Under the pieces are notes generated by a model, which had not been told where the DNA came from, made no database searches, and was given only the letters and a program-made list of their open reading frames with translations. Shown here piece by piece: positions 23,045 through 35,802 of a stretch of DNA of 64,000 nt (position 1 is the stretch's first letter; every line of letters begins with the position of its first letter). Source of the DNA: Brassica napus (Eukaryota > Streptophyta > Magnoliopsida > Brassicales > Brassicaceae); NCBI RefSeq assembly GCF_020379485.1, contig NC_063439.1:18070598-18134597 (forward strand), read 5' to 3'. The position numbers were made by a program, and so were the translations under genes.

Positions 23045-24977
23045 ATGTTTACGTTCATGGATGCAGCCAGAGTGAAACCTGCTCTTTCCACCAACCCACC
23101 GAGTGAAGTTGATCGGCTAAGCAGTTTGCCAGATTGCTTGATATTTCAGATATTCTTAAATCTTCCGACCAAAGATGTGGTTCAAACTAGTGCGTTGTCA
23201 ACCAGATGGACAACTCTCTGGAAAGACGTACATGGTCTGGATTTGGACACCGAGGATTTCAATACACACGAAACATTCGTGAGTTTTGTCGATAACTTTC
23301 TTGAACGCAACCGTGGTTCGTCCATACATCTGTTTAAGGTAACGTACGATTCTTCTTATAAGCCTGATATTGTCAATCGCTGGGTCGACACTGCTGTTAG
23401 GCTTAAAGTTGAACATCTCGATGTTTCGGACGATTTACCTGCTCAGGATATCATGATGAATCCAACAGTTTACACTTGTAGTAGCTTGGTGTCCCTAAGG
23501 ATCGTGGGATTGATCATACCTAGTCTCGAGCGTGTTTCATTACCTTCTCTCAAAGATATTGTTTTAATCGTCGTTGAGTATACCAATCCATGGGCATTAG
23601 AGAAGTTAATCTCACAATGCCCAGTTCTTGAAAGCGTTAGTATTGATAGAATTTACGGTGATGGAATGCCCATTTTACGTGTGTGTTCCCAGTCTCTATT
23701 GAGCTTCATGCATTATTGGGATAAGAATGATGATTATGAGAAAGATCGTATAGTTGAAATTGATGCTCCCATGCTTAAGTGTCTGAGGATCAGTGATGGT
23801 GGAACTGCGAGTTTCATTATAAAGAATCAGCCTTCCCTTGTAGAAGCTGATATAGATACTGTGTTTAGTTTGACAACTGAAAGGTTGCTACAAGTTGCAA
23901 ATGAAATACAAAAGAGAGATATGGTTCGTGATTTTCTCGTTGGGATCTCTAAGGTGAAAGATCTGACCATCGCCTCCTCTACTCTCGAGGTACCTATATT
24001 GCTTGATTTCCAACTTTAAACCAATTATATATTTCTCTCCGTTCAAAATGTATGTTTTTGAATTTTCACATATATTAAAAACATCTTAAATTTTAACTTT
24101 AAATATTATTTTTTGGTATTAGCTATTTCTCACAACTTTTAATCAATCAAAATTCAATAAACAAAATTATATTTCTTCAAAATTTACAATGTATTCTTAT
24201 TTAACTAACAGAAAATACACTGAAAGTTGTACAAAACAAATACCGGTAGTTGTACAAAAAAAGTATATTTCTCAAAAAAATAAGTATATTTCTCAAAAAA
24301 TAATAAGTTTTTGAAACATTTTTTTTTAAACATGGATCAACCCAAAAGAATGCTAGTTAATTATTCTCCAACTATCGATGTAATACTTCATTAATTAACA
24401 CTAATACCTTTTTTGTTGATGTTGTTCTTGTAGGTCATATATGATTACGCAAGATATGTACAACTACCGGTATTTCGTAACATATATACCTTGTGTGTCA
24501 GGTTCAACAGCTACATGTGGGAGATGTTGCCAGTCTTTCTTGAAGTCTGTCCAAATCTAAAAACTCTTGTCGTGGTGAGGATTATCTAACCAACTCATGA
24601 ACTTGTGAGTAAATTATTCTTAAACTTGTGTCTCGGTTGTATTGTACATGCAGGGAACTACTGAAAATCCCAAGATGGTGGACCTTACTGTTATTGCCAG
24701 GCCTTGGAATCTGTTATCATCTCTAGAGCATGTTGACATAGAAAGGCCATTGAAAGGGGAGGCGTTGGAGATGGCACTAGTGGGTTACTTACTCGAGAAC
24801 TCACCAAACCTCAAGAAACTATCATTAAGTTTGCATGATTCCCTAAAGAAAGGAAAATCTGTCCACAAGCTAACATTAAGCTTGGATGATGCCCCAAAGA
24901 AAGAAGAATCTGACGTCTTCATAGAACTCCTTAACTTTCCGAGACTCTCTAGCTCATGCCAAATTATTGTACGATGA
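23045..24977 (+). CDS. F-box/FBD/LRR-repeat protein A (intact)
   Basis: Three exons: 23045-23989, 24434-24574, 24654-24977, giving 469 residues. GT-AG introns sit at the positions usual for this family, the first at the end of the LRR core. The F-box (about 23-62, VDRLSSLPDCLIFQIF … TRWTTLWKDV) should bind SKP1/ASK in an SCF ubiquitin ligase. Irregular leucine-rich repeats span about 110-355. The FBD region (about 375-469, around [20 protein letters not shown]) is at the C-terminus. The target is unknown; this family is large, fast-evolving and often species-specific. A second Met at residue 5 could be the start. An F-box gene is also annotated, as I recall, at this position in Arabidopsis (At5g62510), but I cannot say it is the same subfamily. 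Confidence 0.88.
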
Positions 24978-26436
24978 TCCTCATAGTCATCACCAATGGA
25001 CATATAAGTTTGTCTTTGATAACTATTTGTTGCTTCTTAGTTTATTATGACATTGGAGTGTTGAAGTTTGTATGATAATTATAGTATTTATCATATTTAT
25101 GACTCAAATAAGTATTTGATTTATCGTGGCTAAAGGCATATATGCTTTGGAATTTGTTTAGATGGTTTTGTGCTTCCTTCTTTTGTCTTGCATGGCTATA
25201 TATAATTTTTTTTGTATTAAACAAAACAATTGGTACCTATATGATAAACAATTGTTTTAAAAACCACAAAAAACATTTCTGGAAGCACATTTTTACCTCC
25301 AAAAATCACCTTTTTATTAGTGGGAGTAATATCTGATCAAGCTTCTGATTACATTTCAATTCATTAAGAATAAGAAAATGAAAAAAAAACAAGAAAAAAA
25401 TAAGAAGAATCTTTTGTTTGAAAGACTCAAATGATTGCACGAGACTCTAAAATTAGGTGTCAAGTTATCTAAGAATGGAAATGGTCTTATGCTCGAACAA
25501 TATTATTTATTGGTTTTAAAAAACTAGGGTTTTGTCTAGGTTTTCTATTTTTTGTCATCGTATTCATAAATCACGGTAATGTTTTCTATTTAGAAGCCGT
25601 TAAACTATTTTATAGGATAGTTTTTGATGTTTTAATAGACAACTATTTTTTTAAGCTTTTATTGTTCTTGATTGAACTAAATTTATTAAAATAGGAAGCT
25701 GATCTTAAGTCAGTATTGCAATTTTCAAACTAGAATTGCCTAATCTCTTAGGTAAAAAAGTTATGCTTATCGAATTAGTCATCTGATTATTTTTATGTAC
25801 TTTTATATGGTTTTTGAGATTTTTAACTCATTTTTTTCAAAATCTAATATTAAGTTCTACTAATTCATTAATTGTATTATTATACATAGTGTATATGATA
25901 GTTCACATTTTTTATCATATAATGTTATAAAATATATACGAATAGTATGATGAGTAGTAATGGATAGCGTGATGCCATTGTTTGTAATCATGGAAGATAT
26001 TGTAGAGATAATGGATAGCGTGATGCCATCGTTCGTAATCGTGGATGCTATTGTAGAGAATATAAGCCTTGGAGTTGCTCTTAGAAGCTACTCAAAAAAA
26101 TTATATATCTCATATACACATATTTAGTAAAACTTAATAATATACTAAGTAAAATTTAATGAAATATTAAGTAAAAATTAATGATTTATTATAAATATAG
26201 TAATGTGACTCATATGTACATCTCATATACAAATATTAAGAAAAAAAATCAATATTTTATTATAAATATATAATTACTTACAAACTAAAGAATTTTCTAA
26301 GAATTTCAGCTATTGTATTTTAAGAAATTAATTATTCTAAATAATTATTTTCTTAAAATTTAAGATTTGTTACCATTAATTAGTCAAGAATGCATACAAA
26401 TCTAAAATGACTATTTTTATAAGGTAAAATATCTCA

Positions 26437-26472
<36 letters not shown>

Positions 26473-26745
26473 TTTATAAATAAATTCAGAACACCTCTAA
26501 AGTTTAAACCAATATTAATATAATAAAATTAATGATTTTCACTAGATATATCGTAAAGTAATGACTCTCAATTAATAAAATTGTATAAAAATAGGTGCAT
26601 TTATTTATCAAAGAAAAAGAAAAATCTTTTAAAAGTTATCTTTTAGAAACCAAAATTTTATTTTTAAAAATGAAAAAGTATTGAACCGCAAAGAATAAAA
26701 CATTTTGCGGGAAACAAAGATCACCCACTAGTATATATATGTGTA
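24978..26745. other. Spacer after F-box A with conserved 3' flank and a 51-bp tandem repeat
   Basis: The 3' flank is shared with genes B and A'. At 25958-26060 a 51-bp unit starting TAATGGATAGCG occurs twice in tandem; the same dimer is after gene B (30648-30750) and A' (46618-46720), while the flanks after C and B' have a single unit. The sequence before 26745 resembles the gene A promoter (E2F-like site, TATA box). No gene is seen. Confidence 0.6.
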
Positions 26746-27754
26746 CTAGGTATTTTCCTACACCATATGCAGTGTTGAAATTTTTAAATAAAATTTTGTT
26801 AAAAGTTTAGATTTTATTAATTGTATAAAAATATTTTTATATAAATATTAATTTACTTGAACATAAAATTAAGATAAATAAATAATTTTATTTATTTAAA
26901 ATTATATTTAGTAGAAGTCCTTCACCATGAAGATTGTATGCTTTCATTTTCACTCAACAATGAAAGTTAAACTAAACCGATTCCAATATCCTTTTCCTTA
27001 TGTCAAAAGATTTGATTTGATATATGATTTCGGAACTTGATTACTTTGACTATATTACTAGATTGATAGCCAAAACTACTCAAAATAGGTTAGATAGATT
27101 TTCAGTTATTTCTTTGGGTTAAGATATATTAAATTAACTTGTATAATTTTTGTAAAAAATTGATATAATTTTTTTATAATTATCAAAATATGAAACTAGA
27201 CAGAATTTCTAAAATTTGTAGATATCAAAAGAAAACAAATGATATTACGATTAAATATTGATATTTTTTTAAAAAATATTGTATATAATTTTGAAAATTT
27301 TGATTAATAATAAAAAATGTTTTTTTTTATAATTATCAAAATATAAAACTAAACAGAATTTCTAAAATTTGTAGATATCAAAAGGAAACAAATGATATTA
27401 CGATTTAATATTTATAATTTAAAAAAATATTGTTTAAATGTTGAAAATCTTGTTTAGTAAGAAACGTTGTATGATTGTAAAATCATACTTAAATAATATT
27501 TCAAATTTTTTAAAATATTATATATTTCTATTCTTATATTATTTATTGACATATTTGAATTTATTTTATTCAATGATGACGTGTGAGTTATTACCATATT
27601 TTGAAAAATTTAGAAAAATTAGAAATGAACATTAAATGTAGTTGACCATGTCATTTTCATTTTTTCTGGTATATCATATCAGATTTTTTTTTAGTGAAAG
27701 TGATTATAGAGATGATATGTGTTAAATCAACTTCACAAATAATGTCTACAAAAT
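26746..27754 (-). mobile_element. 1.0-kb insertion in the F-box B promoter, Helitron-like
   Basis: Genes A, A0 and A' read directly from the TATA run (…GTGTA) into TTTGGT and then the leader. Genes B, C and B' have about 1 kb inserted exactly there, starting CTAGGTATTTTCC. Read on the minus strand the insert ends GGAAAATACCTAG before T, like the Helitron ends elsewhere in the window. The other end lacks a clear TC, and no good hairpin is seen, so the class is uncertain. Copies: 31426-32431 and 47385-48353. Confidence 0.55.
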
Positions 27755-27887
27755 TTTGGTGAGAAAATTTCATCATCTCAGAAATTAGAAACGTGTAGAG
27801 ATAAAAATCCACCACAATCTCTCTGGCGTCTATAGCTAATCTTTAAAAACCCTTACTTATTCTCCTCTCCTTTTTGATTCGATTTTT

Positions 27888-29666
27888 ATGTTCATGGATG
27901 CAGCCAGAGTGAAACCTGCTCGTTCCACCAACCCACCGAGCAAAGTTGATCGGCTAAGCAGTTTGCCAGATTGCTTGATTTTACAGATATTCTTAAATCT
28001 TCCGACAAAAGATGTGGTTCAGACTAGTGCGTTGTCCACCAGATGGACAACTCTCTGGAAAGACGTACCTGGTCTGGATTTGGACGCCGATGATTTCTAT
28101 ATACGCGAAACATTCGTGAGTTTTGTCGATAACTTTCTTGAACGCAACTACGGTTTGTCCATACATCGGTTTAAGTTAAAGTATGATTCTTTTTACTTTG
28201 AAGAGCCTGCTGGTCTTATCAACGGCTGGGTCGACACTGCTGCTAGGCTTAAAGTTCAACATCTCGATGTTTCGGACAGTTTTTCTGAATGGGATCCCAT
28301 GATGAATCCAACAGTACTTTACACTTGTAGTAACTTGGTGTCCCTAAGGCTCGTGGGAATGGGCTTACCGAATCCCGAGCGTGTTTCTTTACCTTCTCTC
28401 AAAACATTGGTTTTAATCCTCATTGATTTTACCAACAAATGGGCATTAGAGAATTTAATCTCAAAATGCCCAGTTCTTGAAAACTTTTGTTTTGAGAGAA
28501 GCTACGATGATGGAATACCGATTTTACGTGTGCATTCTAAGTCTCTGTTGACCTTCATGCATGATGCGGGTTATCACGAGGATTATGATGAGGAAGATCG
28601 TTTTGTTGAAATTGATGCTCCCATGCTTAAGTGTCTGAAGATCAGTGATGATAGAACTTCAAGTTTCATAATAAAGAGTCCACCTTCCATTGTAGAAGCT
28701 GATATAGATACTGTGTTTAACTTGACTTCTGAAAGGAGTCTAGGAATTGCAAATGAAGTACAAAAGAGAGAGATGGTTCGTGATTTTCTCGTTGGGATCT
28801 CTAAGGTCAAGGATATGAGCATCTCCTCAAGTGCTCTCGAGGTACCTATATATGTTTTAACTTCTAAGTCACTATTGGAATATTAAATTTTCTTGATTTT
28901 CAACTTTAAACCAATTGTATATTTCTCTCATTTATTTTAGAATTTTCACATATATTAAAAGTATCTTTATTTTAACTATAAATATATTATTTTCTGTTAT
29001 TAACTATTTCTCATAATTTTTAATCAATCAAAATTCAATAAACATAATTATATTTCTTCGAAATCAATCGATGTAATACTTCATTTATTAACACTAATAC
29101 CTTTTTTGTTGATGTTGTTCTTGTAGGTCATATATGATTATGCAAGATATGTACAACTACCGGTATTTCGTAACCTATATACCTTGTGTGTCAGGTTCAA
29201 CAGCTACATGTGGGAGATGTTGCCAGTCTTTCTTGAAGTCTGTCCAAATCTAAAAACTCTTGTCATGGTGAAGATTATCTAACCAACTCATGAACTTGTG
29301 AGTAAATTATTCTTAAACTTGTGTTTGTATTGTACATGCAGGGAACTTCTGAAAATCCCAAGATGGTGGACCTTACTGTTATTGCCAGGCCTTGGAATCT
29401 GTTATCATCTCTAGAGCATGTTGACATAGAAAGGCCATTGAAAGGGGAGGCGTTGGAGATGGCACTAGTGGGTTACTTACTCGAGAACTCACCAAACCTC
29501 AAGAAACTATCATTAAGTTTGCACGATTCCCTAAAGAAAGGAAAATCTGTCCACAAGCTACACATTAAGCTTGGATGATGCCCCAAAGAAAGAAGAATCT
29601 GACATCTTCATAGAACTCCTTAACTTTCCGAGACTCTCTAGCTCATGCCAAATTATTGTACGATGA
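27888..29666 (+). CDS. F-box/FBD/LRR-repeat protein B (late frameshift)
   Basis: Exons: 27888-28841, 29127-29267, 29342-29578 by the frame as written, giving 443 residues. F-box and LRR regions are complete and about 80% like gene A by eye. In exon 3, near 29560, one extra C relative to A and B' (CTACACATT versus CTAACATT) shifts the frame and ends the protein at 29578; the old frame would have run to 29666. The last third of the FBD region is lost. Function may persist, since the F-box and LRR parts are intact. The core promoter is split from the leader by the 1-kb insertion. Confidence 0.8.
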
Positions 29667-31425
29667 TCCTCATAGTCATCACCAATGGACATATAAGTTT
29701 GTCTTTGATAACTATTTGTTGCTTCTTAGTTTATTATGACATTGGAGTGTTGAAGTTTGTATGATAATTATAGTATTTATCATATTTATGGCTCAAATAA
29801 GTATTTGATTTATCGTGGCTAAAGGCATATATGCTTTGGAATTTGTTTAGATGGTTTTGTGCTTCCTTCTTTTGTCTTGCATGGCTATATATAATTTTTT
29901 TTGTATTAAACAAAACAATTGGTACCTATATGATAAACAATTGTTTTAAAAACCACAAAAAACATTTCTGGAAGCACATTTTTACCTCCAAAAATCACCT
30001 TTTTATTAGTGGGAGTAATATCTCATCAAGCTTCTGATTACATTTCAATTCATTAAGAATAAGAAAATGAAAAAAAATAAGAAAAAAATAAGAAGAATCG
30101 TTTGTTTGAAATACTCAAATGATTGCACGAGACTCTAAAATTAAGTGTCAAGTTATCTAAGAATGGAAATGGTCTTATGCTCGAACAATATTATTTATTG
30201 GTTTTAAAAAACTAGGGTTTTGTCTAGGTTTTCAATTTTTTGTCATCGTATTCATAAATCACGGTAATGTTTTCTATTTAAGAAGCCGTTAAACTATTTT
30301 ACAGGATAGTTTTTGATGTTTTAATAGACAAATATTTTTTTTAAGCTTTTATTGTTCTTGATTGAACTAAATTTATTAAAATAGGAAGCTGATCTTAAGT
30401 CAGTATTGCAATTTTCAAACTAGAATTGCCTAATCTCTTAGGTAACAAAATTATGCCTATCGAATTAGTCATCTGATTATTTTTATGTACTTTTATATGG
30501 TTTTTGAGATTTTTAACTCATTTTTTTCAAAATATAATATTAAGTTCTACTAATTCATTAATTGTATTATTATACATAGTGTATATGATAGTTCACATTT
30601 TTTATCATATAATGTTATAAAATATATACGAATAGTATGATGAGTAGTAATGGATAGCGTGATGCCATTGTTCGTAATCATGGAAGATATTCTAGAGATA
30701 ATGGATAGTGTGATGCCATCGTTCGTAATCATGGATGCTATTGTAGAGAATATAAGCCTTGGAGTTGCTCTTAGAAGCTACTCAAGAAAATTATATATCT
30801 CATATACACATATTTAGTAAAACTTAATCATATACTAAGTAAAATTTAATGAAATAGTAAGTAAAAATTAATGATATATTATAAATATAGTAATGTGACT
30901 CATATGTACATCTCATATACACATATTAAGAAAAAAATCAATGTTTTATTATAAATATATAATTACTTACAAACTAAAGAATTTTCTAAGAATCTCAGCT
31001 ATTGTATTTTAAGAAATTAATTATTCTAAATAATTATTTTCTTAAAATTTAAGATTTGTTACCATTAATTAGTCAAGAATGCATACAAATCTAAAATGAC
31101 TATTTTTATAAGGTAAAATATCTCAATTTATATATATATATATATATAATATTTTTATAAATAAATTCAGAACACCTCTAAAGTTTAAACCAATATTATT
31201 TAATAAAATTAATGATTTTCACTAGATATATCCTAAAGTAATGACTCTCAATTAATAAAATTGTATGAAAATAGGTGCATTTATTTATCAAAGAAAAAGA
31301 AAAATCTTTTAAAAGTTATCTTTTAGAAACCAAAAGTTTATTTTTAAAAATGAAAAAGTATTGAACCGCAAAGAATAAAACATTTTGCGGGAAACAAAGA
31401 TCACCCACTAGTATATATATGTGTA
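29667..31425. other. Spacer between F-box B and C
   Basis: Nearly a copy of 24978-26745: same 3' flank, 51-bp tandem dimer (30648-30750), AT-rich sequence and E2F/TATA promoter. No gene is seen. Confidence 0.6.
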
Positions 31426-32431
31426 CTAGGTATTTTCCTACACCATATGCAGCGTTAAAATTTTTAAATAAAATTTTGTTAAAAGTTCAGATTTTATTAA
31501 TTGTATAAAAATATTTTTATATAAATATTAATTTACTTGAACATAAAATTAAGATAAATAAAAAATTTTATTTATTTAAAATTATATTTAGTAGAAGTCC
31601 TTCACCATGAAGATTGTATGCTTTCATTTTCACTCAACAATGAAAGTTAAACTAAACCGATTCCAATATCCTTTTCCTTATTTCAAAAGATTTGATTTGA
31701 TATTTGATTTCGGAACTTGATTACTTTGACTATATTACTAGATTGATAGCCAAAACTACTCAAAATAGGTTAGATTGATTTTCAGTTATTTCTTTGGGTT
31801 AAGATATATTAAATTAACTTGTATAATTTTTTATAAAAAATAGATATAATTTTTTTATAATTATCAAAATATGAAACTAGACAGAATTTCCAAAAATTTG
31901 TAGATATCAAAAGAAAACAAATGATATAACGATTAAATGTTGATAATTTTTTTAAAAAATATTGTATATAATTTTGAAAATCTTGATTAATAATAAAAAA
32001 AAATAATAATTATCAAAATATAAAACTAAACAGAATTTCTAAAATTTGTAGATATCAAAAGGAAACAAATGATATTACGATTTAATATTTATAATTTAAA
32101 CAATTATTGTTTAAACGTTGAAAATCTTGTTTAGTAAGAAAAGTTGTATGATTGTAAAAGCATACTTAAGTAATATTTCAAAATTTGTAAAATATTATAT
32201 ATTTCTATTCTTATATTATTTATTGACATATTTGAATTTAATTGATTCAATGATGACGTGTGAATTATTACCATATTTTGAAAATTTTAGAAAAATTAGA
32301 AATGAACATTAAATGTAGTTGACCATGTCATTTTCATTTTTTCTAGTATATCATATCAGATTTTTTTTTAGTGAAAGTGATTATAGAGATGATATGTGTT
32401 AAATCAACTTCACAAATAATGTCTACAAAAT
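31426..32431 (-). mobile_element. 1.0-kb promoter insertion, copy in F-box C
   Basis: Same insertion and same junctions as 26746-27754, so it was inherited by duplication and not by a new insertion. Confidence 0.55.
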
Positions 32432-32564
32432 TTTGGTGAGAAAATTTCATCATCTCAGAAATTAGAAACGTGTAGAGATAAAAATCCACCACAATCTCTT
32501 TGGCGTCTATAGCTAATCTTTAAAAACCCCTTACTTATTCTCCTCTCCTTTCGATTCGATTTTT

Positions 32565-33173
32565 ATGTTCATGGATGCAGCCAGAGTGAAACCTGCTCGT
32601 TCCACCAACCCACCGAGCGAAGTTGATCGGCTAAGCAGTTTGCCAGATTGCTTGATTTTACAGATATTCTTAAATCTTCCAACCAAAGATGTGGTTCAGA
32701 CTAGTGCGTTGTCCACCAGATGGACAACTCTCTGGAAAGACGTACCTGGTCTGGATTTGGACGCCGATGATTTCTATATACGCGAAACATTCGTGAGTTT
32801 TGTCGATAACTTTCTTGAACGCAACTACGGTTTGTCCATACATCGGTTTAAGTTAAAGTATGATTCTTTTTACTTTGAAGAGCCTGCTGGTCTTATCAAC
32901 GGCTGGGTCGACACTGCTGCTAGGCTTAAAGTTCAACATCTCGATGTTTCGGACAGTTTTTCCGAATGGGATCCCATGATGAATCCAACAGTACTTTACA
33001 CTTGTAATAACTTGGTGTCCCTAAGGCTCGTGGGAATGGGCTTACCGAATCCCGAGCGTGTTTCTTTACCTTCTCTCAAAACATTGGTTTTAATCCTCAT
33101 TGATTTTACCAAAAAACATTTTTGGAAGAAAACTTCTACCTCCAAAAAATCACGTTTGTACTTGTGGGAATAA
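32565..33173 (+). pseudogene. F-box gene C, 3' half deleted
   Basis: The first 184 or so codons match gene B almost perfectly. At 33109-33117 the sequence jumps from the LRR coding region (…GATTTTACCAAAAAA) to the 3' flank that lies about 300 bp after the stop codon of gene B'. The frame then ends after about 18 foreign codons. The deletion equals about 1.5 kb of B' (49038-50560) and has CAAAAAA microhomology at its ends. The F-box is kept; most of the LRR region and FBD are gone. Confidence 0.9.
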
Positions 33174-33907
33174 TATCTCATCAAGCCTCTGATTACGTTT
33201 CAATTCATTAAGAATAAAAATGAAAAACAAGAAAAAAATAAGAAAAAAATAAGAAGAATATTTTGATTGAAAGACTCTCAAACGATTATGTGAGACTCTA
33301 AAATTAGGTGTCAAGTTATCTAAGAATGGAAATGGTCTTATGCTAGAAGTTTAATATTATATATTGGTTTTCAAAAATTAGGGTTTTTTCTAGGTTTCTA
33401 TTTTTCATCGTTGTATTCACAAATTACGGTAATATTTTCTATTTAAGAAGCCTAAAACTATTTAATAGGATAGTTTTTGATATTTTAATAGACAAATAAT
33501 TATTTTAAGTATTTTTTGTTCTTGATTGAACTAAATTTATTAAAATAGGAAGCTGATCTTAAGTCAGTATTGCAATTTCCAAATTAGAATTGTCAAATCT
33601 CTTAGGTAAAAAAAATTATGACTATCGAACTAGTCAGCTGATTATTTTTATGTAATTTTATATGGTTATTGAGATTTTAACTCATTTTTTCAAAAATTAA
33701 TATTAGATTCTACTAATTCATTAGTTGTATTAACATTCATAGTGTATCTGATAGTTCACATGTTTTATCATATAATGTTTTAAAATATCCAAATAGTATG
33801 ATGAGTAGTAATGGATAGCGTGATGCCATTGTTTCTTCTACCATATGATAGTATTTTTGCTCATATATTGTCTCAATATGTACACATTTACAAAAAGTAA
33901 TTTTTAA
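33174..33907. other. Spacer, 3' flank shared with F-box B'
   Basis: Matches 50620-51322. No gene is seen. Confidence 0.6.
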
Positions 33908-34142
33908 GAGCATGATTAACGCTAAGGGGAACATAGGTTCATAGGGTTTTTTTTTATCCAATTTAAAAAAAAAAATTAAAACAGATCAAATCGCGGACCG
34001 TCACATGTCAGTGAAACCTACAAACAGTATCCAAACCCAACTAAAGTCGCTTCTTGCAGAAGAGGAAAAAGAACCAAATTTAAAGATAATAGTAGGACCC
34101 ACCTCTTAAGAACCAAGTTAAGAGGTAGAGTTAATGCTGCTC
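33908..34142 (+). mobile_element. Tourist-like MITE, copy 1
   Basis: 235 bp with imperfect terminal inverted repeats (GAGCATGATTAACGC at the left; GTTAATGCTGCTC at the right) and the trinucleotide TAA at both sides, as in PIF/Harbinger-type MITEs. The inner part has a second inverted pairing (GAGGTAGAG / CACCTCTTAAG). Copy 2 is at 51323-51556. Confidence 0.6.
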
Positions 34143-34435
34143 TAAAGATTTAGAGGATCAAGCAGAAGAAAAGCAAGTCCATAAAATGAAATATGTAGCC
34201 GTTATAAACAGACTAACAGAGGTTCCTCTGTCACCTGCAAGAACCCTATTTTGTCGTGTTGAAGCGGTCATTGTTGACTAATGATGATAAATTTGAAACA
34301 ATACTGTAATTTGATTCGTTGTCTCTGAGAGTCTGTAACTATTACCATAAACCCGAAAATATAAAGAACGTAATCTGATTAGAACCATACCAAACCGGGT
34401 TTTTAGGTTGGTTAGCATGGTTACAAATAATGGTT

Positions 34436-34645
34436 TTTCAATTACACCTAGTGCTTGAGTTTCCAAGAGTGAGCTCGAGATCATCAGAACCACTCTCTTC
34501 ATGTATCCTCTCTCTCCTTCCCATGCTTTCGCTAACCCGTTTGCGTTACTCCCAAACGCAAACTCTGGAGGAGGAGCCACAGCTTCAGACATTGGAACAT
34601 CTCCTGTCTGAGTAATTGCTGGGGAGCAAGTCCCGATTTTGTTAG
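34436..34645 (-). pseudogene. BES1/BZR1-homolog (BEH) C-terminal fragment, copy 1
   Basis: Minus-strand translation gives VPMSEAVAPPPEFAFGSNANG and, after an AG insertion that shifts the frame, the end of the protein (HEESGSDDLELTLGNSSTR in another frame). This is the C-terminus of a brassinosteroid-signalling transcription factor of the BEH3/BEH4 type. Only about 65 codons remain; the block-duplication edge truncates it. There is no promoter, start or DNA-binding domain, so it is a captured or dispersed gene fragment. Confidence 0.75.
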
Positions 34646-34695
34646 TGCAGATGAGGCGACAAAAAACAAGTACAGAAAGTAAAACACACAAAATT

Positions 34696-35802
34696 TGTTA
34701 ACGGGGTTCGTTTCCTACATCCCCGAGACCTTGTGGGAACCGAAATTCGCACTGTCGATTTCCGTTTAAATAAGGAAACTAGGAAAACCCTAATTTTCCA
34801 GAGGACCTGGATATCTGCTAATTACCACACGTCAAGCAATCAGAACACGAGAATGACAACGATAAAGAATAAGAAATCGAAAAAGAGAGCAAAGAAGATC
34901 TTATTCCGAATTTGCGTATGAGCGTTTACAACAAGGTATAAGCCTGGGCTCGAGAGCTGTCGGCAAGATTCCTAGTTCTAGCAACCCTAAGACGGCTAAA
35001 CCTAATTGAGTCGCAGCTCGAAATAACAAAAACGGAAAATTGCCTAAATCGCTCTAAGTGCTAAGTTTGCTCTGAAAAAGTTCCCCCCCCATGCTCCTCG
35101 CCTAGGACTCCTTATATACTAGCTCCAAGGTCGGTTTACGCTTTTACTCTTCTGCCCTTAAGCCGTCATAGCATAAAAATGGAGATCTTCTATTTTTCCC
35201 GATCTTCACAATTATCTTCAAAACTTCCGTATTTATCCGCGGAAACTTGACATTTATCCTTCTTTGTGGACCAAGCGTAAACCGTTCTGCGGTTTACGGG
35301 CTTTTGGTTAAGAAATCGTAGGATGGGCCTCGAGTCGTGTTTTAGGTCCCTTTGGGCCGTCTTCCGACTCGACACGTTTACTACGATTTCTTTTGATAAA
35401 GAACAAATTTTCCACGGTTTCTAATCCGCGAAGTTTGATCGATGAGTTAGAATAGCGGAAAACATGGACTGAGCTTGCTACGGTCTTCGGGAGATAGCAT
35501 TCGAAGGTTTGACGAGAGTGCATGGATTGGTGTCGTATCGATATTCGGAAGAGTTCAATCGCTACACAGCGACCGAACTTCGGCTCGAGCCCGGTTGCTA
35601 CGTAGCGATTGAGCGGGACGGACGTTCGGTCACTGCGTAACAACCTGTTTCGAGCTTTCGTCGGACGTCTCGATTCTTTCTTCCGTAAAACTTTTTCGTA
35701 AGGAAGAATCTATCTCGAAAAGTACCCTTCGGAGAAATTCTTATTTTCTTCCTCGGACGTTTTGAATGTTAAATTTGTCGTAACACGTTTTTGACCCCAA
35801 CA
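34696..35802 (-). mobile_element. Solo LTR of a Ty3-gypsy retrotransposon
   Basis: Starts TGTTAACGGGGT and ends GACCCCAACA, so it has TG…CA ends within a short inverted repeat. The reverse strand begins TGTTGGGGTCAAAAACG, typical of gypsy LTRs (Tat/Athila-like) abundant in Brassica, and has the motif CGCTACGTAGC. The length is 1107 bp. The flanks (AAATT and GACCT) are not a target duplication and no primer site follows, so it is a solo LTR whose surroundings were rearranged. It sits at the junction between the two duplication blocks. Confidence 0.75.

Noticed and set aside
25142..25336. 64-codon frame repeated after genes A and B
   Set aside because: It is part of the common 3' flank; it is not open in the A' and B' flanks and has no recognisable motif.
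27438..27635. 65-codon frame kept in three copies (also 32118-32312 and 48044-48241)
   Set aside because: It lacks a good ATG start, is very AT-rich and lies in the promoter insertion; similarity reflects recent duplication, not selection.
34733..35643. Several 60-110 codon frames in the gypsy LTR
   Set aside because: They lie within an LTR, which does not code for protein.
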